Source: Planococcus citri
Taxonomy: Eukaryota > Arthropoda > Insecta > Hemiptera > Pseudococcidae
Assembly: GCF_950023065.1 (NCBI RefSeq)
Contig: NC_088681.1
Location: 66,498,836 to 66,562,835, forward strand
Length of the DNA stretch: 64,000 bases
Reading direction: 5' to 3'
Shown piece by piece: positions 33,156-44,262 of the stretch. The notes under the pieces are model-generated. The model did not search any database, had not been told where the DNA came from, and was given only the letters and a program-made list of their open reading frames with translations. Each line of letters opens with the position of its first letter. The first letter of the stretch is position 1. The position numbers and the translations under genes were made by a program.

Positions 33156-34545
33156 GGGTCATTCCACGTCAATTGGACCAAGAAGTGGTAGGGGGGTTCG
33201 GCGATTTTTTTGAAATTTTTCCTGTGGAAAGACCTACCGAAGGGATGACCAATGGCGCAAATCGCAGCCCTGTAGCCAATTTTTACAGGCAGCCAGGGGG
33301 TGTCAAAGTTTTCAGTGAACCAAAAATATCATCCATTTCAGCAGTGGATTACTCGTTAACTGCGATACCAATCAAACTGGAACATTTTCCTATAGTTAAG
33401 GGTTTTGAAAAGCTTTTTGGTGATATCATAAAAATCAGTGTTGCCACTTTTTTTCGTACAAAAAATTAGCTCAAAAAATTTCGAAACGTAGTTTTTACAT
33501 CGTTCCGACTCTCAAAAATTCTGAAAAAAATATATTATGGACAACTTTTCATGCTGAACAACATATTAAAAAATTGGAATGGTAACATGTTGCAAAGTTG
33601 ATTTTAAAAAATTTCAAGTTAGCGAAAAAATGCGATTTTTTGATTTTAAACATGAAAAAAAGTTTTGATAGGTGAAGTTGACCCATTTGACCCCTATTTT
33701 TACGTATCTGTTGAAAAAGTTGAAAAAATGCTTTTACTCAGTGAAATGAATTCCTCATAAAAAATCAAAATTCGAAAAAATTCAAAAAATGGACAAATTT
33801 TTATTTTTTTGTTGTGAGTGTAATTTTTATCAACTTTTTCATGAAATACGTCTGAAAGAGGTCAAAATAAGACAACTGAATAAATTTGAACTTTTTTTGA
33901 TGCTTGAAATTGAAAATTGAATTTTTTCGAATTTTGATTTTTTGTGAGGAGTTTATTTCATCGATTGAAAGGGGATTTCAACTTTTTCTACAGATACGTA
34001 AAAATAGGGGTCAAATGGGTCAACTTCACCTATCAAAACTTTTTTTCATGTTTAAAATCAAAAAATCACATTTTTCCGCAAACTTTAAATTTTTTTAAAT
34101 CAACTTTGCAACATGTCATCATCCCAATTTTTTAATATGTCGTTCAGCATGAAGTATTGTCCGTAATATATTTTTTTCAGAATTTTTGAGAGTCGAAACG
34201 ATGTGAAAATTATGTTTTGAAACTTTTTGAGCTAATTTTTTGCACGAAAAAAAGTGGCAACACTGATTTTTATGAAATCACCAAAAAGCCTTTCAAAACC
34301 CCTAACTATGGGAAACTGTTCCATTTTGGTAGGTATCGCGGTTATCGAGTAATCCACTGCTGAAATGGATGATATTTTAGGTTCACTGAAAACTTTGACA
34401 CCCCCTGGCTGCCTGTAAAAATTGGCTAGAGGGCTGCGATTTGCGCCATTGATCATCCCTTCGGAAGGTCTTTCCACTGGAAAAATTTCAAAAAAATCGC
34501 CGAACCCCCCTACCACTTCTTGGTTCAATTGACGTGGAATGACCC
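33156..34545 (-). mobile_element. Long-hairpin element, GGGTCATTCC family, copy 2
   Basis: Same ends as copy 1, flanked by CTCA on both sides (33152-33155, 34546-34549). The asymmetric centre around 33780-33900 is reversed relative to copy 1, so it is inserted in the opposite direction. Both arms keep the inward open frame that copy 1 has lost (about 33165-33469 plus; 34232-34528 minus; about 98 codons each, differing at roughly a tenth of residues). Confidence 0.9.
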
Positions 34546-34549
34546 CTCA

Positions 34550-36040
34550 CAGAAGTTCAATTAGGATAATCTGGTGTAAGTACATTTGACAATGACACTT
34601 ATTTTCCGCCAGTCCTCCCCCCTACCCCTTCTAGAAAGAGTTGATGGACAAAAATCACCAAAATACATTATACATATCCCCCCCCCTCAAGGACTAATTT
34701 TCAATTTTTCAATTTTGAATCAGTTTTCTTCATTTTTTGTGATTTTATTGTTTTTGTTCAATCATTCGTTTTTCCTCGTCGCTCACCCCCTTGTGATTTT
34801 AATACTTTTACGAACGGCTGTGATATTTCTAACGACTCTGCTTACATTATTCTGTCCCAACTGAAAAAATTGTCTCGCACATCAATCACACACAAAATGA
34901 TCCGGCACTCGAAATATTCCACCAATTAAACGAAAAAGTTTCCCACATTTTTAACCCTTTGGGAAACTCGAAAAAAAATCAGAACCACCAACTAACCCCG
35001 TAATCTGTTATTTTTTACGATGTCGTCGGGTAGGTAATAGGCGACGAAAAATCAAAAATCCATAAAATCTACACCTAGACATAGGTAATACTATCCGAAT
35101 CCAGGTAGTAGATAAAACTATGAAAAATTTCCAAAAGGGTTAAAAACTTTCAGTTCCCACAATTACGATAGAAGGAGGTCTGGCGATAATCATCTAGCTC
35201 GTTATTCATTCGTTTCCGAGAAACTCTAAATCCTGGTCGTACGACGAGTGATGAGATACTCGGGTACATTTGTAGTATATGTACCTAATGTGTATGTCGT
35301 AGTATACTTATACGTATACAATAATTTTCAATCATAACTCGAAAGCTTAACTTTGCGGTACGAACAAAACAAACAAACGAAAAACAAAAACAACAACAAC
35401 AACATCGCCATCACTTAGGCAGAGCCCTGCGCTCATAAGGCGGCCACTATAAGCGCTATTAAAATAGGTTAAATGTACATAAAAATCGCCATGGGAGGCC
35501 ATTATGTACATTTTATTATAACGCGCGCTCTATCTGTAGCGGCAGATAAACACGAGATTACATTTTATACTCCTTTTTTCTTGCTCTTTCACTCTGGCCG
35601 TTGTGTACCACAGTGTAGTTTCCACATTTGTGACTGTGAGACAAGTCGACGCAGAGATGCGGTGGTGTTTCAGTCGTGTCTTCGAGCCTGAGACAAATGA
35701 AGAGCAAAATGATACGTGTGTACCATTTATATATGTATCTTAAAAAAACTGTCAACTTTAACGGGTTGTGTCCGAGAGAAGACGAGCAACGGCCAGCAGA
35801 GTGACGAAGATGGAGTATATCGCATTTCGTATGCGAGTCGTGTCTTCAAACGTTACGAGACGAACAGTTTTGCCGATTCTTCTCGTCGTAATGTACCGAG
35901 CTCTCTTCTGCCATCATGTGCTACCTGCCGCTGAGCTGCCTTACTCTTCGCAAAACAGTAAAATTTCAACCAGCGGCCAAAGAAAAGTGGTCAAATTTTT
36001 CAAATCTAAATAAGCACCAGACAATCTTTTCGTCAAATTA
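34550..36040. other. Unique DNA without confirmed gene
   Basis: Contains a C9 tract near 34678 and a stretch richer in CG at 35.4-36.0 kb. Frames at 35768-36013 and 35716-35934 lack support from motifs or splice sites. Confidence 0.3.
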
Positions 36041-37930
36041 AAACCCTTTACGAACGAATTGATTCACTTTTTGTAAAACCTTTGTATAGAAATTGATCTG
36101 TTTACAATCGAATCGAATCATTTACGAACGATTGGTAATTAAATAAATTTGATTGACTTCTTGGTGAATCATTCTTGAACGAATTGATTCGGTTTGTATT
36201 GTATAGGAATTGATCTGTTTTAAGCGAGTCGAATCGAATCATTCACAAAAGACTGGTGACTGAACAAATAACAAATTGATTGATTTCTAGGGAAATCATT
36301 CGCGAACGAATTCAATAAATTTTGGTGAATCATTCACGACCGAATTGATTTGTCCAAGTGACTCCTTTGCGAACGAATCAAATCGATTCATTTGAATAAT
36401 TTTTGGCGAGTCGTTCACGAACGAATTGATTCATACAAGTGACTCGTTTGCAAACGAATCGAATCGATCCATTTGAATAATTTTTGGCCAGTCGTTCACG
36501 AACGAATTCAATAAATTTTGGTGAATCATTCACGACCGAATTGATTTGTCCAAGTGACTCCTTTGCGAACGAATCAAATCGATTCATTTGAATAATTTTT
36601 GGCGAGTCGTTCACGAACGAATTGATTCATACAAGTGACTCGTTTGCAATCGAATCGATCCATTTGAATAATTTTTGGCCAGTCGTTCACGAACAAATTC
36701 AATAAATTTTGGTGAATCATTCACGAACAAATTGATTCTTATAAGTGACTCATTAGCGAACGAATCGATTCATTCAACTAATTTTTGGCTAGTTGTTCCC
36801 GAACGAATTGAATAAATGTTGGTAAATCATTCACGAACAAATTGATTCGTATAAGTGACTCGTTCGCGAATGAATCGATTCATTCAACTAATTTTTGGTG
36901 AATCGTTCACGAACGAATTGAATCATTTTTGGTGAATCATTCACGAACGAATTGATTCGTATAAGTGACTCATTTGCGAACGAATCGAATCGATTCATTT
37001 AACCAATTTTTGGTGAGTCGTTCGCGAACGAATTCAATAAATTTTGGTGAATCATTCACAAACGAATTGATTTGTCCATGTGATTCCTTTGCGAACGAAT
37101 CGAATCGATTCATTTAAATAATTTTTGGCGAGTCGTTCACGAACGTTTTGATTCGTGTGAGTGACTCGTTTGCGAACGAAATGAACGAATCGAATCGAAT
37201 CATTCAACTCATTTTTGGCGAGTCGTTCACGAACGAATTCAATAAATTTTGGTGAATCATTCACGAACGAATCGATTCTTATAAGTGACTCGTTCGCGAA
37301 CGAATCGATTCATTTGAATAATTTTTGGCGAGTCTTTCACGAATGTATTGATTCGTATAAGTGACTCGTTTGCGAACGAATCGAATCGATTCATTTAACC
37401 AATTTTTGGTGAGTTGTTCGTGAACGAATTCAATAAATTTTGGTGAATCATTCACAAACGAATCGATTTGTCCATGTGACTCCTTTGCGAACGAATCGAA
37501 TCGATTCATTTAAATAATTTTTGCTGAATCATTCACGAACAAATTGATGCTTATAAGTGACTCGTTCGCGAACGAATCGATTCATTTAAATAATTTTTGG
37601 TGAGTCGTTTACGAACGAATTGATTCGTGTAAGTGACTCGTTTGCCAACGAATCGAATCGATTCATTATTTTAACCAAATTCTGGTGAATCGTTCACAAA
37701 CGAATTGAATAATTTTTGGAGGATCATTCGCGAATGACTTGATTGCTAAATTATTGAATTAATCAATTCGTTAGCGAATGATCCGCTGAAAATGAATCTA
37801 TTCGTATGCGAATGTTTCTTTCAAAAAATTAATCAATTCGTTCATGAATGATTTCTTTAAATGAATTCATGCTCTCACGAACAATCCACTGAAAAATGAA
37901 TTAATGTATTCGTAAACAATTCGTTTGAAA
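36041..37930 (-). repeat. Palindromic minisatellite array, reverse
   Basis: The same satellite as 20590-21660 in the opposite orientation (AATAATTTTTGGCGAGTCG alternating with GTTCACGAACGAATTGATTC). About 1.9 kb. The frames found here (MNRFDSFAKES and so on) are satellite translations. It is not flanked by CAGGGTGTCC ends, unlike the first array. Confidence 0.85.
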
Positions 37931-38997
37931 ACAAGTCAACTTGTTGATAAACGATTCGTTCAAAATAATCGTCATTACATCAAGTTGAGAGATACTATCG
38001 TTTAGAACATACTGCATGATGAATTTTCTGACGTGGAAATTCGATGATATGTAATTCGCATGAGGTGAAATGGCACACGAATAAATCGTTACAAATTGAA
38101 ATTTTTGGGAAACGGTCGAACCGATTTTGATCAAACTTGATATTTCACAACTAGGCTACCATACTGAAATTTTACCATCATCATAATCATAATGTTTTGA
38201 AAAAGTTTAAAGCTTTCAAATTTATCGAGCGAAAAAATTGAGGAAAAAATCGATTCAAAATATCATTACTTACCTAGAAAACGACTGAACAAATTTTGAT
38301 GAAATTCAAAATCCCACAAGTCCTCCACCGTTCCTACAATCGACGTGAAAAATCCGCATGGGGTGAATTGGCACAAAAGTGCATTAGATAGTTAATAAGT
38401 AGGTAAAAGAGACGCCAGGTAGCTGGTCAAATGTTGGGTTTACTTATCGTTTAAGCGAACACAGTGTACAAATTGAGACATGGTGTAATAATTAAACTCG
38501 AAAGGACAACCATAGAGAGCAACAACTACATAGAACTATAGCATTATTGTACTACGGGGGCGAACTACATCATGTTTTTCCAGCATCTTGTAGGCTATAT
38601 AGGTCTGGAATCGCACACACAGTGGTCGTCTGTGATGCCCTGGTACCTAGACCTACTCGAATATGCTCGGCCACTGGTCGTAAATTGGATACAGCGTGTT
38701 TCAAGAAGTTATACCACGTATTAAAAATCTACTTAAACATATCCGTATATGCCTACCTACTACTATACATATAAGTTACATTGTGTACACACTGCAACAT
38801 CAACATCAACAACAACGACGTGTTTATAGAATGTGTACAACTATACAACATCATATTATAGAGATGCCGGTTTTCCTCATCTTCTCCAATACACAAATAT
38901 ACAACGACGAAACGGCATCATCTCGATGGTAAATTTTCATCGAATTTTGTCGTCTTCAATTTACATAATTTACGACGCATTTTTCAATGGGGGGTAC
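37931..38997. other. Unique DNA with one diverged direct repeat pair
   Basis: Two similar blocks (about 38028-38085 and 38342-38385) share 'GCATG(A/G)GGTGAA(A/T)TGGCAC'. The rest is unique, with no clear exon. Confidence 0.3.
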
Positions 38998-39238
38998 TTA
39001 AACCGGTGATTTAGTATAAAGGCTTAATTCGACATCATCTCTTTGGTCTTGGTCGTCGTCGTCGTTGTCGGTATCTTTGTCTTCTTTTTTTCTTCTGATT
39101 ATTCTGCTCATAATGCGGTCATAGTAATCGTACTTTTTAACCGAGTAGTTAGTTACAATGGGACTGGGCACTTGGGCAGAGGTACCACTGAGCGGCGCTG
39201 GAACATGTTTCACGTCGGTTTGTTTGGTTAGCGGGTCG
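38998..39238 (-). CDS. Candidate 3'-terminal exon, acidic/basic C-terminus
   Basis: On the minus strand a T-rich tract ending TTAAG at 39239-39243 is followed by 80 open codons to a TAA stop at 38998. The reading starts around DPLTKQTDVKHVPAP, has a Tyr/Arg/Lys-rich middle (KKYDYYDRIMSRIIRRKK) and a short run of Asp, and ends LYTKSPV. Composition is protein-like and unlike the neighbouring repeats. A second, stronger acceptor (T11 then CAG, about 39299-39312) lies just upstream but leads into stops in this frame. Upstream exons were not located. Function unknown; it could be the cytoplasmic tail of a membrane protein, but that is a guess. Confidence 0.35.
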
Positions 39239-39650
39239 CTTAATTAAATATAATAACTAATGTCATACGTTCGCATGACACCTTCTTATATCTTTCTGAA
39301 AAAAAAAAAGGTAGCCTTCTACGAGCTGCGCAGTTAGCGCCACAAAATCTCTCCCGAACCAGTTTACCTCCTATTCTTATTATTGCGACGGATTTATATT
39401 CGTATATTTCAAATTAATGATGATGAGGGGAGGTTGCCGATATTATTTGTGAATACCGAGAGAATTTTCAAGTATTGTGTAAGAGGTAATTTGAACAAAG
39501 CGTGATCGGTTTTCATATTTTGGGAGCGTTTTTGTCAAGAACCGATTGATTTTCAATATTGCATAAACTCTAAATACTAACGAGATTTTTCCCATCCAGG
39601 TTGCATATTCACTGCGAATTTCTCCGTTCACTTCGCTATCTCTTTTTCAG
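39239..39650. other. Spacer, nothing confirmed
   Basis: Unique DNA with a short A-tract near 39300. No gene recognised. Confidence 0.3.
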
Positions 39651-39654
39651 CCCC

Positions 39655-42600
39655 TACGACTCAGATTTGATCGGGACTGTGATTTTTGGAAAAAAGAAAG
39701 GTCTGAAACTTCCCATAACCAAATTTTCAGTTGCCCAAATTGATTTTTAAATTTTTGAAAATTTTTCGAAAATATTTTGTCTCTTTTCAAACGTAAGGTT
39801 GGTACTTTTGAGTAAATATTATGAAAGTCGATTTTGAAGCTAGATAGGTAATATCGATTTTTTCCAAATCGAGTTACACCATTTTTGACCATACTGGAGC
39901 CTCCGACACTTTTTTTGGTTCTCTGAAGAATTTTTGAAGTTTTCCAGAATCTAAAAAGCGTTGAAATTTATTTGAGCAACTAAAACGACAATTCAATTAT
40001 TTAAAAATTTATCAAAAACAAGAAAATTACAAAATAAATACAGAAAACTGCTTCGAAATTAAAGTCTTTGTGGGGGATTATCTGGTGATTTTGCCCGTCT
40101 ACTCTTTTTGAAAGGGGATTGTACAAATCGATTAACAAAGAAGACAATTAAGTATCTCATCTGGTAGGAAAATTTTTGTAACCAGAAATTATTGAAAGCG
40201 TGCAAAAACATATCACCAGCCAAAATTTCAGGTGCTGAAGGGCATACTAAAAGTTTTTGTGAATTTTAAAGAATCGGATTTGAATCAAAAATGAAAGAGA
40301 AAAAATCAAAATTTTACTAAATGAACCTGTTAAAGTCTGGCATAATGTACCTTATTTCAGACTCGCCTCTCCGTTTTGAGTAATTTTAGGTTTCCCAGCA
40401 GATTTTTGAATACTGAAATTCTTTCTGTAATTGACTCAGGATGTTTAAATTACGGCATGATGTAAATAAATTCCAACTTTTCAACTTCCCTGAGTAAAAT
40501 TTTGTGGAAATTTGCACTTTTTAATAAATATAGTGAAGACTCCAAAACTGCTTAAAACGAATGAAAATCATATTCAATCGATTTTATTCGATTTTCAACT
40601 TCCCATATCAATTTTTGCATGTCTTCTGGAGAAGTTGAAAAATTCTGAAATAATCTGAAATAGATATTAGTCGAGGGGGGGCGCATAAGGATCACTTGCA
40701 CCCCCTGCCGATCCTCTAGGACAACTTTTTTCTTAAAGGCGGAGTCCTAAAGAACATTGCTAGCCCTTGTTCCCAAAAAAAAAAGTGGCCCTACTTACAA
40801 ATGGCGGCCATATTGATTGACAGGTCAGCCGAAATCGCAGATTTTGCGTTCCAACATAAGACTGGCATGAAATTTTTTATACCGTACAAAGATAGATCGA
40901 AAGAGCATGCCAAAATTCATCTCCTGTCAAAATTTCAAGTGCTAAAGTGCGTTTTTCGATTTTTGGTGAATTTTCAAAAATCAAATTTTGGCCAAAATGT
41001 GAGAAAAAAATCAAAATTTTACCAAATTAACCTAGAAAGCTGAAATTTGGGATATACCCTATTTTCGACCTGCCAAATCGATTGGAAACTATTTCAAACC
41101 GTTTTGAGCAGTTCTGGAGCCTCCATCAGATTTTTGAAACTCAAAATTCTCACAAAATTTCATCAATGGAGTTGAAAAGCCGAAATTTATTCTGCAAACT
41201 AATTTCAATATGCTGTGAAGTCGACTGCAGGTAAATTTCAAGTCGTTTTGGGGCCTCCAGCGATTTTTTGAAAATTACTGAGGCCTCCAGTAGATTTTTG
41301 AAACTCGATATTCCCACAAAATTTCATCAAATGGAGTTGGAAAGCCGAAATTAATTCTGTAAAGTAATTTCAAGTCGTTTTAGAGCCTCCAGCGATTTTT
41401 TTAAAAATTCCTGGAGCCTCCAGTAAATTTTTGAAATTTGAAATTTCCCCAAAATTTCATCAAAATGGAGATGGAGAGCTAAAATGAACTATACACTCCA
41501 ATTTTAACACTCTCTGAAGACGACTTCAGGTGGGTTCAAGTAATTTTGGAGCCTCCAGTGATTTTTTGAAAGGTTTCATGGTGTTTTCACCAAAACCACT
41601 TGAATGTTGAAACCACCTTGGAGTCTACTTCATATTATTGTATTGAAATTAGTTTGCAGAGTAAGTTTCGGCTTGCTAACCCTGTTTGATGAAATTTTAG
41701 GAAAATTTCAGTTTCAAAAATCTACTAGAGGCTCCAGTAATTTTCAAAAAATCGCTGGAGGCTCCAAAACGACTTGAAATTACTTTACAGAATTAATTTC
41801 GGTTTTCCAACTCCATTTGATGAAATTTTGTGGGAATATCGAGTTTCAAAAATCTACTGGAGGCCTCAGTAATTTTCAAAAAATCGCTGGAGGCCCCAAA
41901 ACGACTTGAAATTAACCTGCAGTCGACTTCACAGCATATTGAAATTAGTTTGCAGAATTAATTTCGGATTTCCAACTCCATTTGATGAAATTTTGTGGAA
42001 ATTTCGAGTTTCGAAAACCTGCTGGAGGCTCCAGAATTGCTCAAAACTGTTTGAAACAGTTTCCAATTGATTTGGCAGGTCGAAAATAGGGTATTTCCCA
42101 AATTTCAGCTTTCTAGGTCAATTTGGTAAAATTATGATTTTTTCTTACGTTTGGATAAAATTTGATTTTTGAAAATTCACCAAAAATCGAAAAAGGCACT
42201 TTAGCACTTGAAATTTTGACAGGTGATGAATTTTTGCCTGCTCTTGCGATCTACCTTTGTACGGTTTAAAAAATTTCATGCTAGTCCTATGTTGGAACGC
42301 AAAATCTACGATTTCGGCTGACCTGTCAATCAAAATGGCCGCCACTCTGTAAGTAGGGCCACTTTTCTTTTGAGGACAAGGGCTAGAAATGTTCCTTAGG
42401 ATGTCCCCTTTAAGAAAAAAGTTGTCCCGGAGGATCGGCAGGGGGTGCGAATGATCCGTATGCGAGCCCCCCGACTATATCTAGTCCTGGAACTCCTGGA
42501 GACCCCAGTATGGTTATAAATGGTGGAATTTTGTCTGGAAAAAGTCGATATTAGCTTCAGAACCAATTTTCATCATGAAAATTTACTGTAAAAGTATATT

Positions 42601-42745
42601 CCAGAAAAAAATCGTCGGATTTAAATTACCAAAAATCGAAAAATCAATTTGTGCTGCTAAAATTTTGGTTGTAGAGGTTTCAGACCATGTTCTTTTCGAA
42701 AATTGTGGCCAAATTGGAATTGGAAATTGATATCTCGAAGGAAGT
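39655..42745. mobile_element. Old inverted repeat split by a younger hairpin element
   Basis: The left piece 39655-39960 ('ggtctgaaacttcccataac', 'catactggagcctcc') is the inverted counterpart of the right piece 42483-42745 ('ccccagtatgg', 'gtttcagaccatgttctttt'). The words match the type 2 family (CAAGGGAAC) but the ends are gone. Between them sit a decayed TA-family relic (40100-40640) and the complete TA-family element 40670-42475. Confidence 0.6.
40670..42475. mobile_element. Complete long-hairpin element, TA-flanked family, copy 2
   Basis: Starts GTCGAGGGGGGGCGCATAAGG and ends with the complement, TA on both sides (40668-40669, 42476-42477). The next words (GATCCTCTAGGACAACTTTT, GGCGGCCATATTGATTGACA, GCTAAAGTGCGTTTTTCG) follow copy 1 in order. 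The arms again consist of CTGGAGCCTCCAG-centred blocks. The centre lies near 41590. Frames at 40801-41043 and 42145-42345 are mirror images and not genes. Confidence 0.85.
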
Positions 42746-43528
42746 GGGCTTGTTTTCTATACTCAACATCTTTCTAACAAATGATCAAAATTTCAGTCGA
42801 CAATTTTCTTTTTCTTTTCTTAATTAGATTAGGCCTATTTATCCATGGATTTGTTCTGGTTCAAAAATGTTCGCAATTGGACTGTTTATTTTTTTCATTT
42901 TCAACTGTAAATTTTCTTTAATGTGAATTGTTGAAAATTGCGAAGAATTTTTTTCTGAAAAATGAATTTTGCACTGGTCAAAAAATAAATAAAACATTTT
43001 CGAACGTAATTACAGAATTAGTGTTTTTTCTTTGGCATTTGCAGTCATAAAAATCAATTCTATTCTTTGTTCTTTTCTATCTCCAAGAATTTCTGAAAAC
43101 TCTAATGAACTATGAAAAATTCTCAATAATTTTTATCCATGATGAATTTAACGCATCCGTTTACAGACCTCCTTAGAAGGTCACAAAAATACCAGCTATT
43201 ATTTCATTATTTACATATCACGCAAAATGCAATACACACCCGATTGCGTATCGCATTCAGTTTTTGAGGCGCCAAGGTATGCAATTTTATTAACACCAAC
43301 GAGATATATTGCTTTGAGATGCCTGTGGAAGCAACGCGATTTCGCTGTGGGGAAAAGTGCGGGGTAATTATGAGTATATCGCTCGTCTTCATCGCACTGT
43401 TGGCGAGTAGAATGTTTCTTATGGAAAGTGCGAGTGGCAGGGGGCGTGGTGGTGGAAGAATTAATCTGACTTGATTTTTAGGTATCCAAGCTTACTTGAA
43501 ATTATAGAATGATCATATTTATACCTTC
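42746..43528. other. Spacer, no gene recognised
   Basis: AT-rich unique DNA. A minus-strand open frame at 43207-43392 has no motif or splice support. Confidence 0.3.
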
Positions 43529-43840
43529 TTGTACAAATTATTCGATTCAAGTCCAAATCCAGAGTTACCTGTGGAAGAAATTTCCTATTTCTGGGAAAAT
43601 GCGAAACCGAGAAAATTGCGAGAAGAGGGGGGGGGGGTAGATGACTCTGTGATTTGTAATTGTGTTTCTTTGAGATCTGCCTCAAATAAAGAGGTGATTA
43701 AAAATGAGCTGAGTTTGTACGACGAATCTGCCTCAAATAAAGAGGTGATTAAAAATGAGCTGAGTTTGTACGACGAGCAGCAGTTTAACCATTACCAAAA
43801 AGCTGCGGGGAGGGGGAAAATTTTGTCAATAATTTTTTAA
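43529..43840 (+). CDS. Hypothetical open frame with 17-residue tandem repeat
   Basis: A 103-codon open frame. A perfect 51-base direct duplication (43675-43725, 43726-43776) gives two in-frame copies of SASNKEVIKNELSLYDE. The frame also crosses a run of 11 G near 43627-43637. No homology recognised. Its composition (acidic/charged in the repeat) is more protein-like than that of most frames here, but no splice or promoter evidence ties it to a gene. Confidence 0.25.
   Translation: MYKLFDSSPNPELPVEEISYFWENAKPRKLREEGGGVDDSVICNCVSLRSASNKEVIKNELSLYDESASNKEVIKNELSLYDEQQFNHYQKAAGRGKILSIIF
43675..43776. repeat. Perfect 51-base tandem duplication
   Basis: Two exact copies, 43675-43725 and 43726-43776. 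Identity shows the duplication is recent, or that the two copies are kept alike. Confidence 0.95.
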
Positions 43841-43921
43841 ATCATGCATCATAATCTGAAGTTGATTGTATCGAAGCAACGAGCGCCTCGTTTAATACAG
43901 AACAGTGTAAAAAAATACTCG

Positions 43922-43929
43922 TATAAAAG
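43922..43929 (+). promoter_or_regulatory. TATA box candidate
   Basis: TATAAAAG in a GC-richer setting, about 290 bases upstream of the small exon at 44216-44262. Start of transcription would be expected around 43955. Confidence 0.35.
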
Positions 43930-44215
43930 AGAGGGTTCGCAGGGGTGGAAAGTAAACGAAAACACGTGCTGTGTTCGTGCGTCCCTCGTAATTTCAGTTG
44001 GTAGTTGGAAGATAAGCGAATAGAGGGTGCTAGTTATTATTGTAAAAACTACCCTACAAGAGTCTGTTCACGTTTACATCAATTGAAAAGTTTCCTCGAG
44101 TAATGGCTTTGGAGCTGTACAGCCCATCTTTTGAAAAATTGTTATTCAATGTTCAATCATAATCATAATGAATTTTTGTATCTAATTTAGATGTTTTTTT
44201 TTCTGTTTGTTTCAG

Positions 44216-44262
44216 ATTTGAGCTGTCAAGAAATGGGATACGCAGTCGCAATCGATCTATAG
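44216..44262 (+). other. Small internal exon, possibly 5' UTR
   Basis: A long pyrimidine tract ending TTTGTTTCAG precedes 47 bases that end at ATAG and a GTGAGT donor. One frame is open across it (FELSRNGIRSRNRSI); another holds a short ATG frame. With the TATA box at 43922 it suggests the 5' part of a plus-strand gene that continues to the right. No next exon was found. Confidence 0.4.

Noticed and set aside
36378..37509. Minus-strand frames with repeated FVRERLAKN / NESIRFV words
   Set aside because: Pure translation of the TTCGCGAACGAA satellite. The periodic peptide follows from the DNA period.
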